Source of the DNA: Bacteriovoracaceae bacterium
GTDB lineage: Bacteria > Bdellovibrionota > Bacteriovoracia > Bacteriovoracales > Bacteriovoracaceae
Assembly (NCBI GenBank): GCA_025210745.1
Contig: JAOARC010000037.1
Span: forward strand, 372,001 to 436,000
DNA: 64,000 bases
Reading direction: 5' to 3'
Positions 9,775 to 21,091 of this stretch are shown here, piece after piece (the first letter of the stretch is position 1; the number at the start of each line of letters is the position of its first letter). The position numbers and the translations under genes are program-made. The notes under the pieces are model-generated. The model was not told the origin of the DNA and ran no database searches. It worked only from the letters and a program-made list of their open reading frames with translations.

Positions 9775-9866
9775 TGGTTCTATGGGGGCAATTGTTTTGA
9801 CTAACCAAAAGTGGTTCTATCGGGGCAAAAAAAATGAGTACTCAAAATTGGCTCTATAGGACCAAA
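9775..9866. repeat. cluster of three dispersed 18-bp repeats
   Basis: Three copies of a G/C-rich 18-mer stand out in this AT-rich gap: TGGTTCTATGGGGGCAAT at 9775-9792, TGGTTCTATCGGGGCAAA at 9812-9829 and TGGCTCTATAGGACCAAA at 9849-9866. Spacings are near 37 bp. The same sequence occurs at 10384-10401, in reverse complement as the tandem units within mnmE, and in part within atpD. The function is unknown. The half-palindromic core (GG-TTCTAT-GG-CC) suggests a mobile palindromic element or a binding site. Apart from these and the 14-bp repeat, the 219-bp gap holds no gene. Confidence 0.75.
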
Positions 9867-9898
9867 AGTGAATACTCAAACCTTTTAAGGTATTGAAA

Positions 9899-10342
9899 TT
9901 ACTTACTTTTTATGAGATCAATAAAATCTATAATTTCACCGAAGTTTAAATCAGTTGCAGTTGTATGCAAGTAAACAACAATTTTATCTATTTGCTCTTG
10001 AGTTAACTTTTTATAACCCTTTTCTCCCCAAGCATTGCCCCACCTTCTTTGCTTTAGCTTATAAGGAGATAATGAACCAAGCTTAACACCAGCATAAATT
10101 AATTTTGCATGCCTTGTAGATCCAGCTTTAGTCACACAACTTTTTAGCCTAAGATCAGATTCCACTCTTTGAGTTTTTGTTCCACCTGCCCAAAACCTTA
10201 GATCATGTTTATAACAACAATGGGCCCATTTCATTGGCTCTTTTTTTGTCCCTTCTTTGTATCCAGTACAAAGATCAGAGCTAAATGGGTTTATATTTGA
10301 ATATGATAATAACGGAATTAATAATAAGAAGAAGAATTTCAT
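9899..10342 (-). CDS. secreted phospholipase A2-like protein
   Basis: 147 aa with a short signal peptide (MKFFFLLLIPLLSYS). The core reads DLCTGYKEGTKKEP followed by WAHCCYKHDLRFWAGGT. C42-C43-x-x-H46-D47 is the catalytic helix signature of phospholipase A2 (CCxxHD) and the preceding Gly-rich loop could bind Ca2+. The mature protein has few other cysteines, as in prokaryotic PLA2. It would release fatty acids from membrane phospholipids outside the cell. Together with the patatin at 5168 it gives two lipases within 5 kb. The family call rests on a short motif. Confidence 0.65.
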   Translation of the reverse strand: MKFFFLLLIPLLSYSNINPFSSDLCTGYKEGTKKEPMKWAHCCYKHDLRFWAGGTKTQRVESDLRLKSCVTKAGSTRHAKLIYAGVKLGSLSPYKLKQRRWGNAWGEKGYKKLTQEQIDKIVVYLHTTATDLNFGEIIDFIDLIKSK

Positions 10343-10383
10343 TTTAAAATTCTAACGAACTAGTAAAGGCTTTGTCATCTTTG

Positions 10384-10401
10384 TGGTCCTATCGGGGCAA
10401 A
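10384..10401 (+). repeat. dispersed 18-bp repeat copy
   Basis: TGGTCCTATCGGGGCAAA, identical over 18 bp to the reverse complement of the third tandem unit in mnmE (21447-21464). It lies between the atpC terminator and the PLA2-like gene. Confidence 0.75.
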
Positions 10402-10430
10402 TGACTATTCAAAAATAGATAAATTTTTGA

Positions 10431-10457
10431 AATAAAAAGCCCCGAAAAATCGGGGCT
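10431..10457 (-). terminator. Rho-independent terminator of the atp operon
   Basis: Perfect stem AGCCCCGA / TCGGGGCT (10438-10445 with 10450-10457) and a 4-nt loop. On the minus strand the stem is followed by TTTTTATTT. It lies about 85 bp beyond the atpC stop. Confidence 0.85.
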
Positions 10458-10543
10458 CTTTATCTTCTTAATTCTTTTAGTATCCTAAGCTCCTATTCGT
10501 CGCTTATTCATCTTCGAACGTGAAACAAAACTCTAGTGTTGAA

Positions 10544-10959
10544 TTACTTCAAAAGTTTATGGAGTCTAATTCTCATTCTTGCTCTATCAAGCTTTCTTTG
10601 AAACTTAATTCTATCAACATCAGTTAACATAGCCTCTTTACTTGCTAGTCTTGATACTGCTTTTTTCTGAGCTGCCTGAGCTCTAGCTTGATCGATATCT
10701 TCAGCTTTTTCAGTTGTAGTAGATAAGATATTAACATCGTTACCTAAAACTTTTACTAAACCTGAAGTTATAGAAAATCTTCTTACTCCTGAATTCGTTT
10801 GTGCTGATAAAATACCAGTTTCAAGTTCAGAAACAATATGTGTATGTCCTGGTAAAACATTTATTTCACCTTTAGACGTTGGAATAGTTAAAGAGCTAGA
10901 CTTAAGCCCTTCAACTACGATTCCATTTGGTGTGAATATATTTAAGTTAAAATCACTCA

Positions 10960-10960
<1 letters not shown>
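10544..10960 (-). CDS. atpC: ATP synthase F1 epsilon subunit
   Basis: 138 aa, usual size. An N-terminal beta sandwich (MSDFNLNIFTPNGIVVEG..., SKGEINVLPGHTHIVSEL) is followed by a C-terminal helical hairpin ending in basic residues (RKLDRARMRIRLHKLLK). It belongs to the central stalk and couples rotation to catalysis; the hairpin can inhibit ATP hydrolysis. Its ATG shares one base with the atpD stop. It is the last gene of the operon. Confidence 0.95.
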
Positions 10961-12372
<1,412 letters not shown>

Positions 12373-12381
12373 TTAAGCTCC

Positions 12382-13254
12382 TTAAGAGTTTAGTGACTCA
12401 GCACCCGATACAATCTCTGTTAATTCAGTTGTAATCGCTGCTTGTCTTAATTTATTCATTGTTAATGTTAATGTTCTAACCATTTCTTGTGAGTTCTTAG
12501 TTGCATTGTCCATAGCTGCCATTCTTGCTGCATGTTCTGCTGCAACGGCATCAAGGATATAAGAATATACAGATGAAACTAAAACCTCTGGAATTAATTT
12601 ATCTAAAATTTCCTTTGCACTTGGCTCGTAGATAAAATCTACTGGGAACTCTTTAGCTAGTTTTTCTTTTTCTTCAACAGAAGCACTCATTGGTAAAACT
12701 TGAGTTATCTTTGAATCAAACTCAATTGCAGAAATAAAAGAGTTGTAAGCAACAGAAATTGAACCAACTTCGTTGTTTGTAAACATTTGTGTTAGTTCTT
12801 CAACAATATTTTTAACTTCGCTAAAATCTGCTTCAGAACCTTTAAACTTAAACGTTTTTTGATCTTCTATACCTTCTCTTAAAAGTAATTCTTTAACTTT
12901 TCTACCAATAAAATAACATTTCACATCTTTGTTTTTATTATCATTTAAAAAGTTTTTAACTTTCTTAAATAATTGGTTGTTATAACCACCACAAAGACCT
13001 TTTTCAGAAGAAACAACAAGTAAAACTGCTTTTTGATTTTCACTTTCTTCTAAGTACTCATGAGAGTAATCCTGCGCTAATGCCGAAGCAATTCTAACTG
13101 TTTGATCAAGCTCACTAGAATAAGGTTTAAAACCTGTAATCCTTCCTTGAGCCCTTGAAAGTTTAGCAGCAGAAACTAATTTCATGGCACTAGTAATCTT
13201 CAGAGTATTTTTCGTACTCTGAATTCTTACTTTTAAATCTTTTATATTTGCCAT
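12382..13254 (-). CDS. atpG: ATP synthase F1 gamma subunit
   Basis: 290 aa. The N-terminal helix MANIKDLKVRIQSTKNTLKITSAMKLVSAAKL and the C-terminal signature AARMAAMDNATKNSQEM are the classic gamma hallmarks. It is the rotor shaft between c-ring and alpha3beta3. Within the operon 12 nt separate it from atpD and 18 nt from atpA. Confidence 0.98.
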   Translation of the reverse strand: MANIKDLKVRIQSTKNTLKITSAMKLVSAAKLSRAQGRITGFKPYSSELDQTVRIASALAQDYSHEYLEESENQKAVLLVVSSEKGLCGGYNNQLFKKVKNFLNDNKNKDVKCYFIGRKVKELLLREGIEDQKTFKFKGSEADFSEVKNIVEELTQMFTNNEVGSISVAYNSFISAIEFDSKITQVLPMSASVEEKEKLAKEFPVDFIYEPSAKEILDKLIPEVLVSSVYSYILDAVAAEHAARMAAMDNATKNSQEMVRTLTLTMNKLRQAAITTELTEIVSGAESLNS

Positions 13255-13272
13255 TTCTTATAGTCCTTAAGA

Positions 13273-14784
<1,512 letters not shown>

Positions 14785-14814
14785 TCAATCAATCCTTATG
14801 TTTAATTAATATTG

Positions 14815-15357
14815 TTATTCACTTAAAACTGAATGTTTAAATTTACTAAATTGGTTATCTACAGTCGCATCAAGCTGAACATCGTTAATTTTAACTCTGT
14901 ATCCAGCTGTTAGACTTTCATTTTTTGCATAATCAAAAACCATATCTTTTCCAGTCATATACTTTTTAATTTCTGCAACTAATTTATTTTTTTGATTTTC
15001 ATCAATAGAATCATCAGCTCCTTCGATTGTTCCTCTTAAGAAACCTTTGTTCTCATCATCAAGAACAATAACCTCTTTAAAGATTAAAGGAAGAATACCA
15101 ATTCTTTTTTCTTCGATTAAAAACTTAACACCTTCTAAAACAGGCTTAGAAAGTTTAATTTTTTCAGCAATATCGTTTAATACTGCTAACTTTTCTTCAT
15201 TTGTAAAAACATCTAAAAAAAGTACGTTTTCTAAATCATTTGATGAGTTAATAACTTCAGTTAAGTTTGTTAACTCCTGTGCAATATCAACATTATTATC
15301 TTTTGCAATTTGTGCGAATGACTTAGCATATACTTTTGCTGTAATTTGCTCTTTCAT
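14815..15357 (-). CDS. atpH: ATP synthase delta subunit
   Basis: 180 aa, family-typical. The N-terminal helical domain (ITAKVYAKSFAQIAKDN) is followed by the C-terminal OSCP motif GYRVKINDVQLDATVDNQFSKF. It joins the peripheral stalk to the alpha N-termini. It abuts atpF without a gap (15357/15358). Confidence 0.95.
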   Translation of the reverse strand: MKEQITAKVYAKSFAQIAKDNNVDIAQELTNLTEVINSSNDLENVLFLDVFTNEEKLAVLNDIAEKIKLSKPVLEGVKFLIEEKRIGILPLIFKEVIVLDDENKGFLRGTIEGADDSIDENQKNKLVAEIKKYMTGKDMVFDYAKNESLTAGYRVKINDVQLDATVDNQFSKFKHSVLSE

Positions 15358-15879
15358 TTATAGGGCCTCTAAAAGTGTATCAGAAGATTTTTTTGCTAAA
15401 CCTTTATCTGACTTGATTGTTTCTTTTGATTTATTTACAACTTTATCAACCAATAATTGATTTACTGAGTTTGATAAACTTTTCTTTTCAGCAGCAATTT
15501 TTGCTTCAGCATCTGTTTTTAAATTAGCAATTCTTTGATCAACATCTTTTTCATACTCAGTTTTAAAAGTATCAATTTGTGCTTTTGCATTTTGCTCTAA
15601 TCTAGCAATTTCACTATCAGCATTTTCCAGTTTATCTGTTTGAGTTTTCATTAAAGCATCTGCTTCTTTAGCTTTGGCTTGCGCTCTATTCATAACTTTT
15701 TCAACTTCCTCAGACTTACTTAAAAAATGCTCTTTTGCTACAGGTCCAACTTTCCATAAAAGTAGTGCACCTAAAATAGCAACATTTACAAATGAAGAAA
15801 TTAAATCAGATGGTGAACCATGACCACTTCCACCTGCAAATGCAATAATTGGCATTAAAAAAATTAAAATTCTCATCAT
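15358..15879 (-). CDS. atpF: ATP synthase b subunit with signal-peptide-like N-terminus
   Basis: 173 aa. The first 15 residues (MMRILIFLMPIIAFA followed by GGSGHG) look like a cleavable signal. A membrane helix near 30-46 (FVNVAILGALLLWKVGPVA) and a long Ala/Lys/Glu coiled coil follow, as in peripheral-stalk b subunits. With b' just upstream it would form a b/b' heterodimer. The atpB product also has an AFAGGG signal-like start. Its ATG overlaps the b' stop by one base. Confidence 0.92.
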   Translation of the reverse strand: MMRILIFLMPIIAFAGGSGHGSPSDLISSFVNVAILGALLLWKVGPVAKEHFLSKSEEVEKVMNRAQAKAKEADALMKTQTDKLENADSEIARLEQNAKAQIDTFKTEYEKDVDQRIANLKTDAEAKIAAEKKSLSNSVNQLLVDKVVNKSKETIKSDKGLAKKSSDTLLEAL

Positions 15880-16313
15880 TATCCTTTAGTAATTTTTTGA
15901 ACTAATAAATTTGATAACTCATCAGCATTAGCTAGGATGCTATCTTTTTCTTTATTTGCTTGAGCCTGAGCTTCAGATCGACGTTCATCAACATAAGCAT
16001 TAGTTTCACTTTCAACACTTTTGTATTTAGCTTCTAACTCTTTTGTGATTTCAAATTTTTTGTCGCTAGACTCAGATGCAATTTTTTTATGAGCTGCACC
16101 CATTTTATCTTTGTACTCTTGCTCTAAATCATTTGCTTTAGCAAATTGATCATCAGCACTTCCTTCTAATTTAGTTGTTTTATCGATTCTATTTTCAATA
16201 ACTTTTTGAAGATGACCTAAAAATAGAACTTTAGATAAAACGAGCATTACTAGGACGATTAGAAATTGGTACAGCAAAGATTTATCCGCACCTAATTGCA
16301 TGAAAATTTCCAT
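15879..16313 (-). CDS. ATP synthase b' (second b-type) subunit
   Basis: 144 aa. A single N-terminal membrane helix (LLYQFLIVLVMLVLSKVLFL) is followed by a long coiled coil rich in Lys, Glu and Ala. Two unlike b subunits in tandem occur in cyanobacteria, alpha- and deltaproteobacteria and relatives. It is the first gene of the F1 operon, 43 nt downstream of a promoter-like sequence. The a and c genes are absent here and lie at 35310-36336. Confidence 0.9.
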   Translation of the reverse strand: MEIFMQLGADKSLLYQFLIVLVMLVLSKVLFLGHLQKVIENRIDKTTKLEGSADDQFAKANDLEQEYKDKMGAAHKKIASESSDKKFEITKELEAKYKSVESETNAYVDERRSEAQAQANKEKDSILANADELSNLLVQKITKG

Positions 16314-16355
16314 TTATTCAAACCTTATTTAAACTTAGTTAATTTTTTAGCTAAA

Positions 16356-16384
16356 TTGATATTCTGACAGGGGTAGATAGTCAA
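16356..16384 (-). promoter_or_regulatory. sigma70-like promoter for the atp operon
   Basis: On the minus strand, TTGACT (16379-16384) and TATCAA (16356-16361) are separated by exactly 17 bp, 43 bp before the first atp start codon. The -35 box matches the consensus at 5 of 6 positions, the -10 box at 4 of 6. It is the best promoter-like match in the gap between bactofilin and atpF'. Confidence 0.5.
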
Positions 16385-16440
16385 GTAAGATTGTCTTAAT
16401 TATTGAATTTATTACTAAATAAATGAACCCTAAATATGAT

Positions 16441-16776
16441 TTAGATCTTATCCTTCATTTTAGTTATTCCATGAAAAATAACACCTTCTTCTACAATTAG
16501 ACTAGGACTTGTTATAGATCCTTCAAAACGAGCTGGTTTCTTTATCTCAACTCTAGAAGAAGCTTTTATTGAACCTGTTACATTTCCTGAAATTAAAACT
16601 ATATTTGCAGTTATGTCAGCATTAATAACAGCTTCTTGAGATATAATGAGAGTATCATTAGAATAAATATTGCCTTCTACTGTACCTGCAATACGAACTA
16701 CACCATTAAAGGAAAGGTTGCCTTCAAAATGGCAGCCCTTTTCAATAATAGCAGAAATGTCTGATCTATCTTCCAT
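16441..16776 (-). CDS. bactofilin cytoskeletal protein
   Basis: 111 aa, nearly all a bactofilin (DUF583) right-handed beta-helix. Each short turn repeats hydrophobic-x-G-x-hydrophobic patterns (GTVEGNIYSNDTLIIS, ADITANIVLISGNVTG, SIKASSRVEIKKPARFEG). Bactofilins polymerise without nucleotide. In Myxococcus they scaffold ParABS near the poles, so its place 9 nt behind parB suggests a link with chromosome segregation. It has short unstructured tails and no membrane anchor. Confidence 0.92.
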   Translation of the reverse strand: MEDRSDISAIIEKGCHFEGNLSFNGVVRIAGTVEGNIYSNDTLIISQEAVINADITANIVLISGNVTGSIKASSRVEIKKPARFEGSITSPSLIVEEGVIFHGITKMKDKI

Positions 16777-16785
16777 AAATTTTAT

Positions 16786-17691
16786 TTACTTCATTAAGTA
16801 TTCATACACATCATTAAGCTCACCTTCATTATTAAACTTAATTGTAATTGTACCAGAACCGTTATTCTTTGTTTTAACATCAAAATGGTAACCAGTTTTC
16901 TTTTCTAGTTTTTGCTTAAGCATATCCATTTTTTCATCAAAGAACTTATTTGACTTTGGTGTCGCTTTTAAAGTCTTTTTAGATTTTATTAGCTTTTCTA
17001 ACTCTCTAACAGAAAGTTTATTTTGAACTGTTTCTAATGCAAACCTTTTAATCGATTCATCATTTTTAACAGCAACTAAAACTTTTGCATGACCAAAAGA
17101 TAGTTCATCCTTTTGAACCATTTTTACTACTTCTCTAGGTAACTTCAAGATTCTTAAAAAGTTTGCAATTGTAGATCTATCCTTTCCGATCTTTTTTGCA
17201 ACTTCTTCTTGAGTTAAAGAAAACTCATTCATTAATTGAAAATAAGCCAATGCTTCTTCAACACAGTTTAAATCACTTCTTTGAACATTTTCAATAATGG
17301 CCATTGCCATATGATCTTTTTTTGTAACTTTTTTGATTACAACTGGAACCATATCAAGGCCAGCTAACCTAGATGCTCTTAATCTTCTTTCCCCAGAAAT
17401 TAAAAGATATTTTCCATTTTCAGGAGCTGCAACTACTAAAGGTTGAATGATTCCATTTTCTTTAATTGAAGCACTTAATTCTGCAATTTCTTTATCCTTA
17501 AAAATCTTTCTTGGTTGTTCTTTATTCGCCTTAACTGCCCCTATAGGAACCATAATAAATCCATTTGATTCATTAGTTTTACCAATAGAAGAATTATCTA
17601 CATTTAATGCGTTTAAAGGAGCTGAGCTATTACCTAAAAGTGCGCTCATACCCTTACCTAATGCTGATGTTTTTACTGTCTCTTTACTCAT
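16786..17691 (-). CDS. parB: chromosome-partitioning protein ParB (Spo0J family)
   Basis: 301 aa. The CTPase/ParB N-terminal domain (about 45-140) contains NKEQPRKIF and GERRLRASRLAGL. The HTH that reads parS is at about 150-215 (FSLTQEEVAKKIGKDRSTIANFLRIL). A C-terminal dimerisation domain follows. It loads at parS as a sliding clamp and spreads; four parS sites lie 1-3 kb upstream. The parA-parB gap is 11 nt. Confidence 0.96.
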   Translation of the reverse strand: MSKETVKTSALGKGMSALLGNSSAPLNALNVDNSSIGKTNESNGFIMVPIGAVKANKEQPRKIFKDKEIAELSASIKENGIIQPLVVAAPENGKYLLISGERRLRASRLAGLDMVPVVIKKVTKKDHMAMAIIENVQRSDLNCVEEALAYFQLMNEFSLTQEEVAKKIGKDRSTIANFLRILKLPREVVKMVQKDELSFGHAKVLVAVKNDESIKRFALETVQNKLSVRELEKLIKSKKTLKATPKSNKFFDEKMDMLKQKLEKKTGYHFDVKTKNNGSGTITIKFNNEGELNDVYEYLMK

Positions 17692-17702
17692 TTATCTCTC
17701 TC

Positions 17703-18575
17703 TTATTGCAATTGATATTCGTCAAAACTTGGAATTTCAAAAGTTTCTTCATTTTTATTAATAATTTTATCCACTAAAGATAGTTGATTCTCATCTTCTA
17801 CAACCCTATCTTTTTCTTTAAGAATAATTTCCTTAGCAACATTTAAATATGCTTCTGCACCCTTTGAAGTAATGTCATAAATGATAATTGGCTTACCATG
17901 ACTTGGGCATTCAGATAATTTAACGTTTCTTGGGATTATTGTTTTGAATGTATCTTGTGGAAAGTGAGTTCTAATTTCATTAGCAACTAACTTAGCTAAA
18001 TTATTTCTTCCATCATACATAGTTAAAAGAATTCCTTCTAACTCGATAATTGGATTTAAGTTTTGTTTGATTAGCTTAACTGTGTTTATTAATTGAGCTA
18101 GTCCTTCCATTGCAAAGTATTCAGTTTGCATTGGAACAATATATGAATGTGCTGCATTTAATCCATTAACAGTTAATAAACTTAGCGAAGGTGGACAGTC
18201 TATAATAATATAGTCATATACCTTCATAATTGGCTCTAGAGCTGCCTTTAACTTAGATTCCCTAGCAAAGGCTTGCATCAGCTCAACTTCAGCTCCAATA
18301 AGGTTATTATCAGACGGACAAATATCTAAATATGAAAGTTCTGTCTTATAAATACAGTTTTCAATATTTTCACCACCAATCATAGCGTGATAAATATTTG
18401 CGTTAGTAAAAGCTTCTTTTTCTAATCCCAGAGCTACACTGGCATTCCCCTGAGGGTCTAGGTCAAGTACTAATGTTTTTTTATCTGCTGCAGCAAGACA
18501 TGCTGCTAAGTTTACTGAAGTTGTAGTTTTACCTACTCCACCTTTTTGATTTGCAATAGCAATTATTCGCGCCAC
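17703..18575 (-). CDS. parA: chromosome-partitioning ATPase ParA (Soj)
   Basis: 290 aa with a GTG start. The deviant Walker A KGGVGKTTTSVNLA is at 11-24, the switch DLDPQGNAS near 40 and Walker B-like DYIIIDCPPSL near 120. It binds DNA non-specifically as an ATP dimer and is released by ParB, pulling origins apart. A C-terminal tail of about 30 residues beyond the core (KDRVVEDENQLSLVDK...) is acidic and longer than in Soj. It lies 36 nt downstream of rsmG. Confidence 0.96.
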   Translation of the reverse strand: MARIIAIANQKGGVGKTTTSVNLAACLAAADKKTLVLDLDPQGNASVALGLEKEAFTNANIYHAMIGGENIENCIYKTELSYLDICPSDNNLIGAEVELMQAFARESKLKAALEPIMKVYDYIIIDCPPSLSLLTVNGLNAAHSYIVPMQTEYFAMEGLAQLINTVKLIKQNLNPIIELEGILLTMYDGRNNLAKLVANEIRTHFPQDTFKTIIPRNVKLSECPSHGKPIIIYDITSKGAEAYLNVAKEIILKEKDRVVEDENQLSLVDKIINKNEETFEIPSFDEYQLQ

Positions 18576-18611
18576 TATCAGTCTCTCCTACAAAATTTTT
18601 CTACTTACTTT

Positions 18612-19259
18612 TTAATGAAAAGTAGAAAGTTTGACAAGTTGATTCATCCCATTTGTTCCATATGGAACATTTTTATTTTCAAAACCAATCAAATATCTCT
18701 TTTCAGTTCCTGGAATATCAATTTCAATCTCTTCAATTATATTCCAATCTTCTTTGGTCATTTCTATTTGTTCCTTTTCTATGTCATAGAAATTAGGACC
18801 TTTATAGAAAAAAACCGTTATTTTTTTCGTTGTATTTATTTTATTTAAAAAATCATTAACCTTACCAACTGCTTTAAACGTACAAACAACATTTTTATCA
18901 ATTAAAACATTTTCAATTCTATTATGGTTTAAAGTTACATTATTAAGATCTAACATAGATGCCATTTGCCCAACGACATTAACCTTCTTATTTCTTGTTT
19001 CAATACCGTAAAACTTGTAATCCTTTAAATAGTTGGCCATTGGTAAAATAGGAAAACCTCCTCCAAAGCCAATATCTACCATAGTTTTACACTCATCTAG
19101 TTTATCTTTAAATACAGTTGATACTTCATAAGGTTTAATAGAATCTAATATTTGTTTTAATTTGAACTCTTCAAAGTCAGTAATACGAGTAAGGTTTATA
19201 CCTTTAAATTCATTCGTTAACAGATCATAATATTTTTTTGTAAAATCACTATCTATCAT
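18612..19259 (-). CDS. rsmG: 16S rRNA m7G527 methyltransferase RsmG (GidB)
   Basis: 215 aa. The N-terminal NLTRITDFEEF motif and the SAM-binding loop VDIGFGGGFPILPMA are typical. It methylates G527 of 16S rRNA; loss gives low-level streptomycin resistance in other bacteria. The 3' end of the gene holds a parS site (18654-18669) that encodes NVPYGTN, so the extreme C-terminus is shaped by that site. Its ATG overlaps the mnmG stop by one base. Confidence 0.92.
   Translation of the reverse strand: MIDSDFTKKYYDLLTNEFKGINLTRITDFEEFKLKQILDSIKPYEVSTVFKDKLDECKTMVDIGFGGGFPILPMANYLKDYKFYGIETRNKKVNVVGQMASMLDLNNVTLNHNRIENVLIDKNVVCTFKAVGKVNDFLNKINTTKKITVFFYKGPNFYDIEKEQIEMTKEDWNIIEEIEIDIPGTEKRYLIGFENKNVPYGTNGMNQLVKLSTFH
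18654..18669. promoter_or_regulatory. parS site 1 (ParB-binding), inside rsmG
   Basis: TGTTCCATATGGAACA, a perfect 16-bp palindrome close to the conserved bacterial parS (TGTTTCACGTGAAACA; variants TGTTCCACGTGGAACA). It lies within the coding sequence about 80 bp upstream of parA. Confidence 0.8.
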
Positions 19260-21088
19260 TAAAAAGTACCTGCAACAGCAGCTAGAGTAGCTGGTCTAAT
19301 TCCTTCTATTAACTTTAACTGTCCAAACGTTTCTGGCTTTATCTTCTCTATTCTTTGCTTGCATTCAAAAGAAATATTTTCTGATACACATAAATCTTTC
19401 CAATCTATTTGCTTAGTATCAAGTTTAGCAAGCTTTCCATAATGCTCGTTAGCTTTATCAATATAACCTTTATATTTATTACTAATACCAACTGTTTGTA
19501 TTGTTCCATGTGGAACATTAATATTATTAAACTCTAAAAATTGCTTTAAAGTAGTGATAGGATCTATTTTTGCCTGTTTTAATACTTCTGATAAACTCAT
19601 TCTTCTATTTATCTTAATACCAATCTCTTTAACAAATGGATCAGATGCTGATAAAAAGTAGTTCTCACATAGATTCATTAATGTATTATAAAGGTTTAGT
19701 TGATTATCATTATACCTATCTATATCTTCATTTAATCCTAATGATTTTCTATAATCATACATTCTTAAATTAGCGTTATCTTCTCTAACAAATAACCTAT
19801 TTTCAGATCTAGCTGTAAAAAGCCTATATGGCTCATCTCTAGTATTAGATATAAGATCTTCAATCATTACTCCAATATAAGAGTTCTTTCTAGATAGTTT
19901 TAATTCATTTGTTCCACGTAGAACATTAACCGCATTAATTCCGGCAATCAAACCTTGAGCTGCTGCTTCTTCATATCCTGATGTCCCATTTACCTGGCCA
20001 GCAAAATATAATCCCTTAAGACCTTTATATTCAAGACCATAAGAAAGGTTTGTTGTATCGATAACATCATACTCTACAGCATATCCAGGAATAAGAATTT
20101 CACACTTTTCAAGACCTTCAATAGTTCTCATAAAGTCTTCTTGAACATCTTTAGGAAGACTTGTTGAAATACCTGAAGGATAAACCGTATCTAAATCATG
20201 GCTTTCAGGCTCTACAAATATATGATGGGAATTCTTATCAGGATATCTATATGCTTTATCCTCAATACTAGGACAATACCTTGCTCCAACCCCTTTAATA
20301 GCTCCATTAAACATTGGTGATTTTTCTTTATTATCTCTAATTATCTTCATTGTTTCGATAGTTGTGCGAGCTAAATAACAAGATACTTGCTTTTGAAATC
20401 TTTCAAATGGATGATGAGCAAAGTGAAAGTTTCTAACTCCAACATCGCTAGGTTGCTCTTCTAGCTTACTATAATCAATACTATCTTTATGTAATCTAGC
20501 AGGTGTTCCAGTTTTAAATCTTAGACCTAGAGTCTTAATTTCTTTAAATATACTTGCTAGAGAATCAGATGACTCACAATCAATTCTTCCACCAAAGCTT
20601 ACCTCACTACCAGTATGCATTTTACCATTTAAAAATGTACCAACAGTTACAATTACTTTTTTTGTGTTCCACGTAGAACAATCTGTCTTGACAATAAAAT
20701 TATCTTCAAGTTTTTTAATATCCAATACTTTTTCTTCAATAATATCAATATTATCAATTTTAGATAAGATTTGCGTTGCATACTTAGAATATTTAATTTT
20801 ATCAATCTGAATTCTTGTTGACTGAACAGCATATCCTTTAGACTCATTAAGGATTCTAAATTGTATACCTGCCATATCTGCAAGACGTCCACAAATACCG
20901 CCCATAGCATCTATTTCTCTTACAACTTGGCCTTTACCAACTCCACCAATAGATGGATTACATGGTGCTGAAGCTAGTCCTATGCCAGGCATAGAAATTA
21001 TTGCAATTTTAAGATCTTTAAATTGTGAAGCTATATGTGCAGCCTCCACTCCAGCGTGGCCACCACCAATAACTGCTATGTCATACAT
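19259..21088 (-). CDS. mnmG: tRNA U34 carboxymethylaminomethyl synthesis enzyme MnmG (GidA)
   Basis: 609 aa. The N-terminal FAD-binding motif GGGHAGVEAAHIA and the second signature PCNPSIGGVGKGQVVREIDAMGG are clear, and the C-terminal helical domain that binds MnmE is present. With MnmE it adds the cmnm5 group to U34 of certain tRNAs. It is slightly shorter than the usual 620-630 aa. Three parS palindromes lie in its coding sequence and are read as VPHGT, VLRGT and STWNT. The neighbour mnmE is 3 nt upstream. Confidence 0.97.
   Translation of the reverse strand: MYDIAVIGGGHAGVEAAHIASQFKDLKIAIISMPGIGLASAPCNPSIGGVGKGQVVREIDAMGGICGRLADMAGIQFRILNESKGYAVQSTRIQIDKIKYSKYATQILSKIDNIDIIEEKVLDIKKLEDNFIVKTDCSTWNTKKVIVTVGTFLNGKMHTGSEVSFGGRIDCESSDSLASIFKEIKTLGLRFKTGTPARLHKDSIDYSKLEEQPSDVGVRNFHFAHHPFERFQKQVSCYLARTTIETMKIIRDNKEKSPMFNGAIKGVGARYCPSIEDKAYRYPDKNSHHIFVEPESHDLDTVYPSGISTSLPKDVQEDFMRTIEGLEKCEILIPGYAVEYDVIDTTNLSYGLEYKGLKGLYFAGQVNGTSGYEEAAAQGLIAGINAVNVLRGTNELKLSRKNSYIGVMIEDLISNTRDEPYRLFTARSENRLFVREDNANLRMYDYRKSLGLNEDIDRYNDNQLNLYNTLMNLCENYFLSASDPFVKEIGIKINRRMSLSEVLKQAKIDPITTLKQFLEFNNINVPHGTIQTVGISNKYKGYIDKANEHYGKLAKLDTKQIDWKDLCVSENISFECKQRIEKIKPETFGQLKLIEGIRPATLAAVAGTF
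19502..19517. promoter_or_regulatory. parS site 2, inside mnmG
   Basis: TGTTCCATGTGGAACA; 15 of 16 positions match the GC-core form TGTTCCACGTGGAACA. Confidence 0.82.
19910..19925. promoter_or_regulatory. parS site 3, inside mnmG
   Basis: TGTTCCACGTAGAACA; one mismatch from TGTTCCACGTGGAACA. Same sequence as site 4. Confidence 0.82.
20665..20680. promoter_or_regulatory. parS site 4, inside mnmG
   Basis: TGTTCCACGTAGAACA, identical to site 3. The four sites span 18654-20680, about 4-6 kb from dnaA. Confidence 0.82.
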
Positions 21089-21091
21089 TTG

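Noticed and set aside
17535..17552. parB copy of the dispersed repeat (TGCCCCTATAGGAACCA)
   Set aside because: It has an inserted base relative to the 18-mer and the residues VPIGA are normal for ParB, so similarity may be coincidence.
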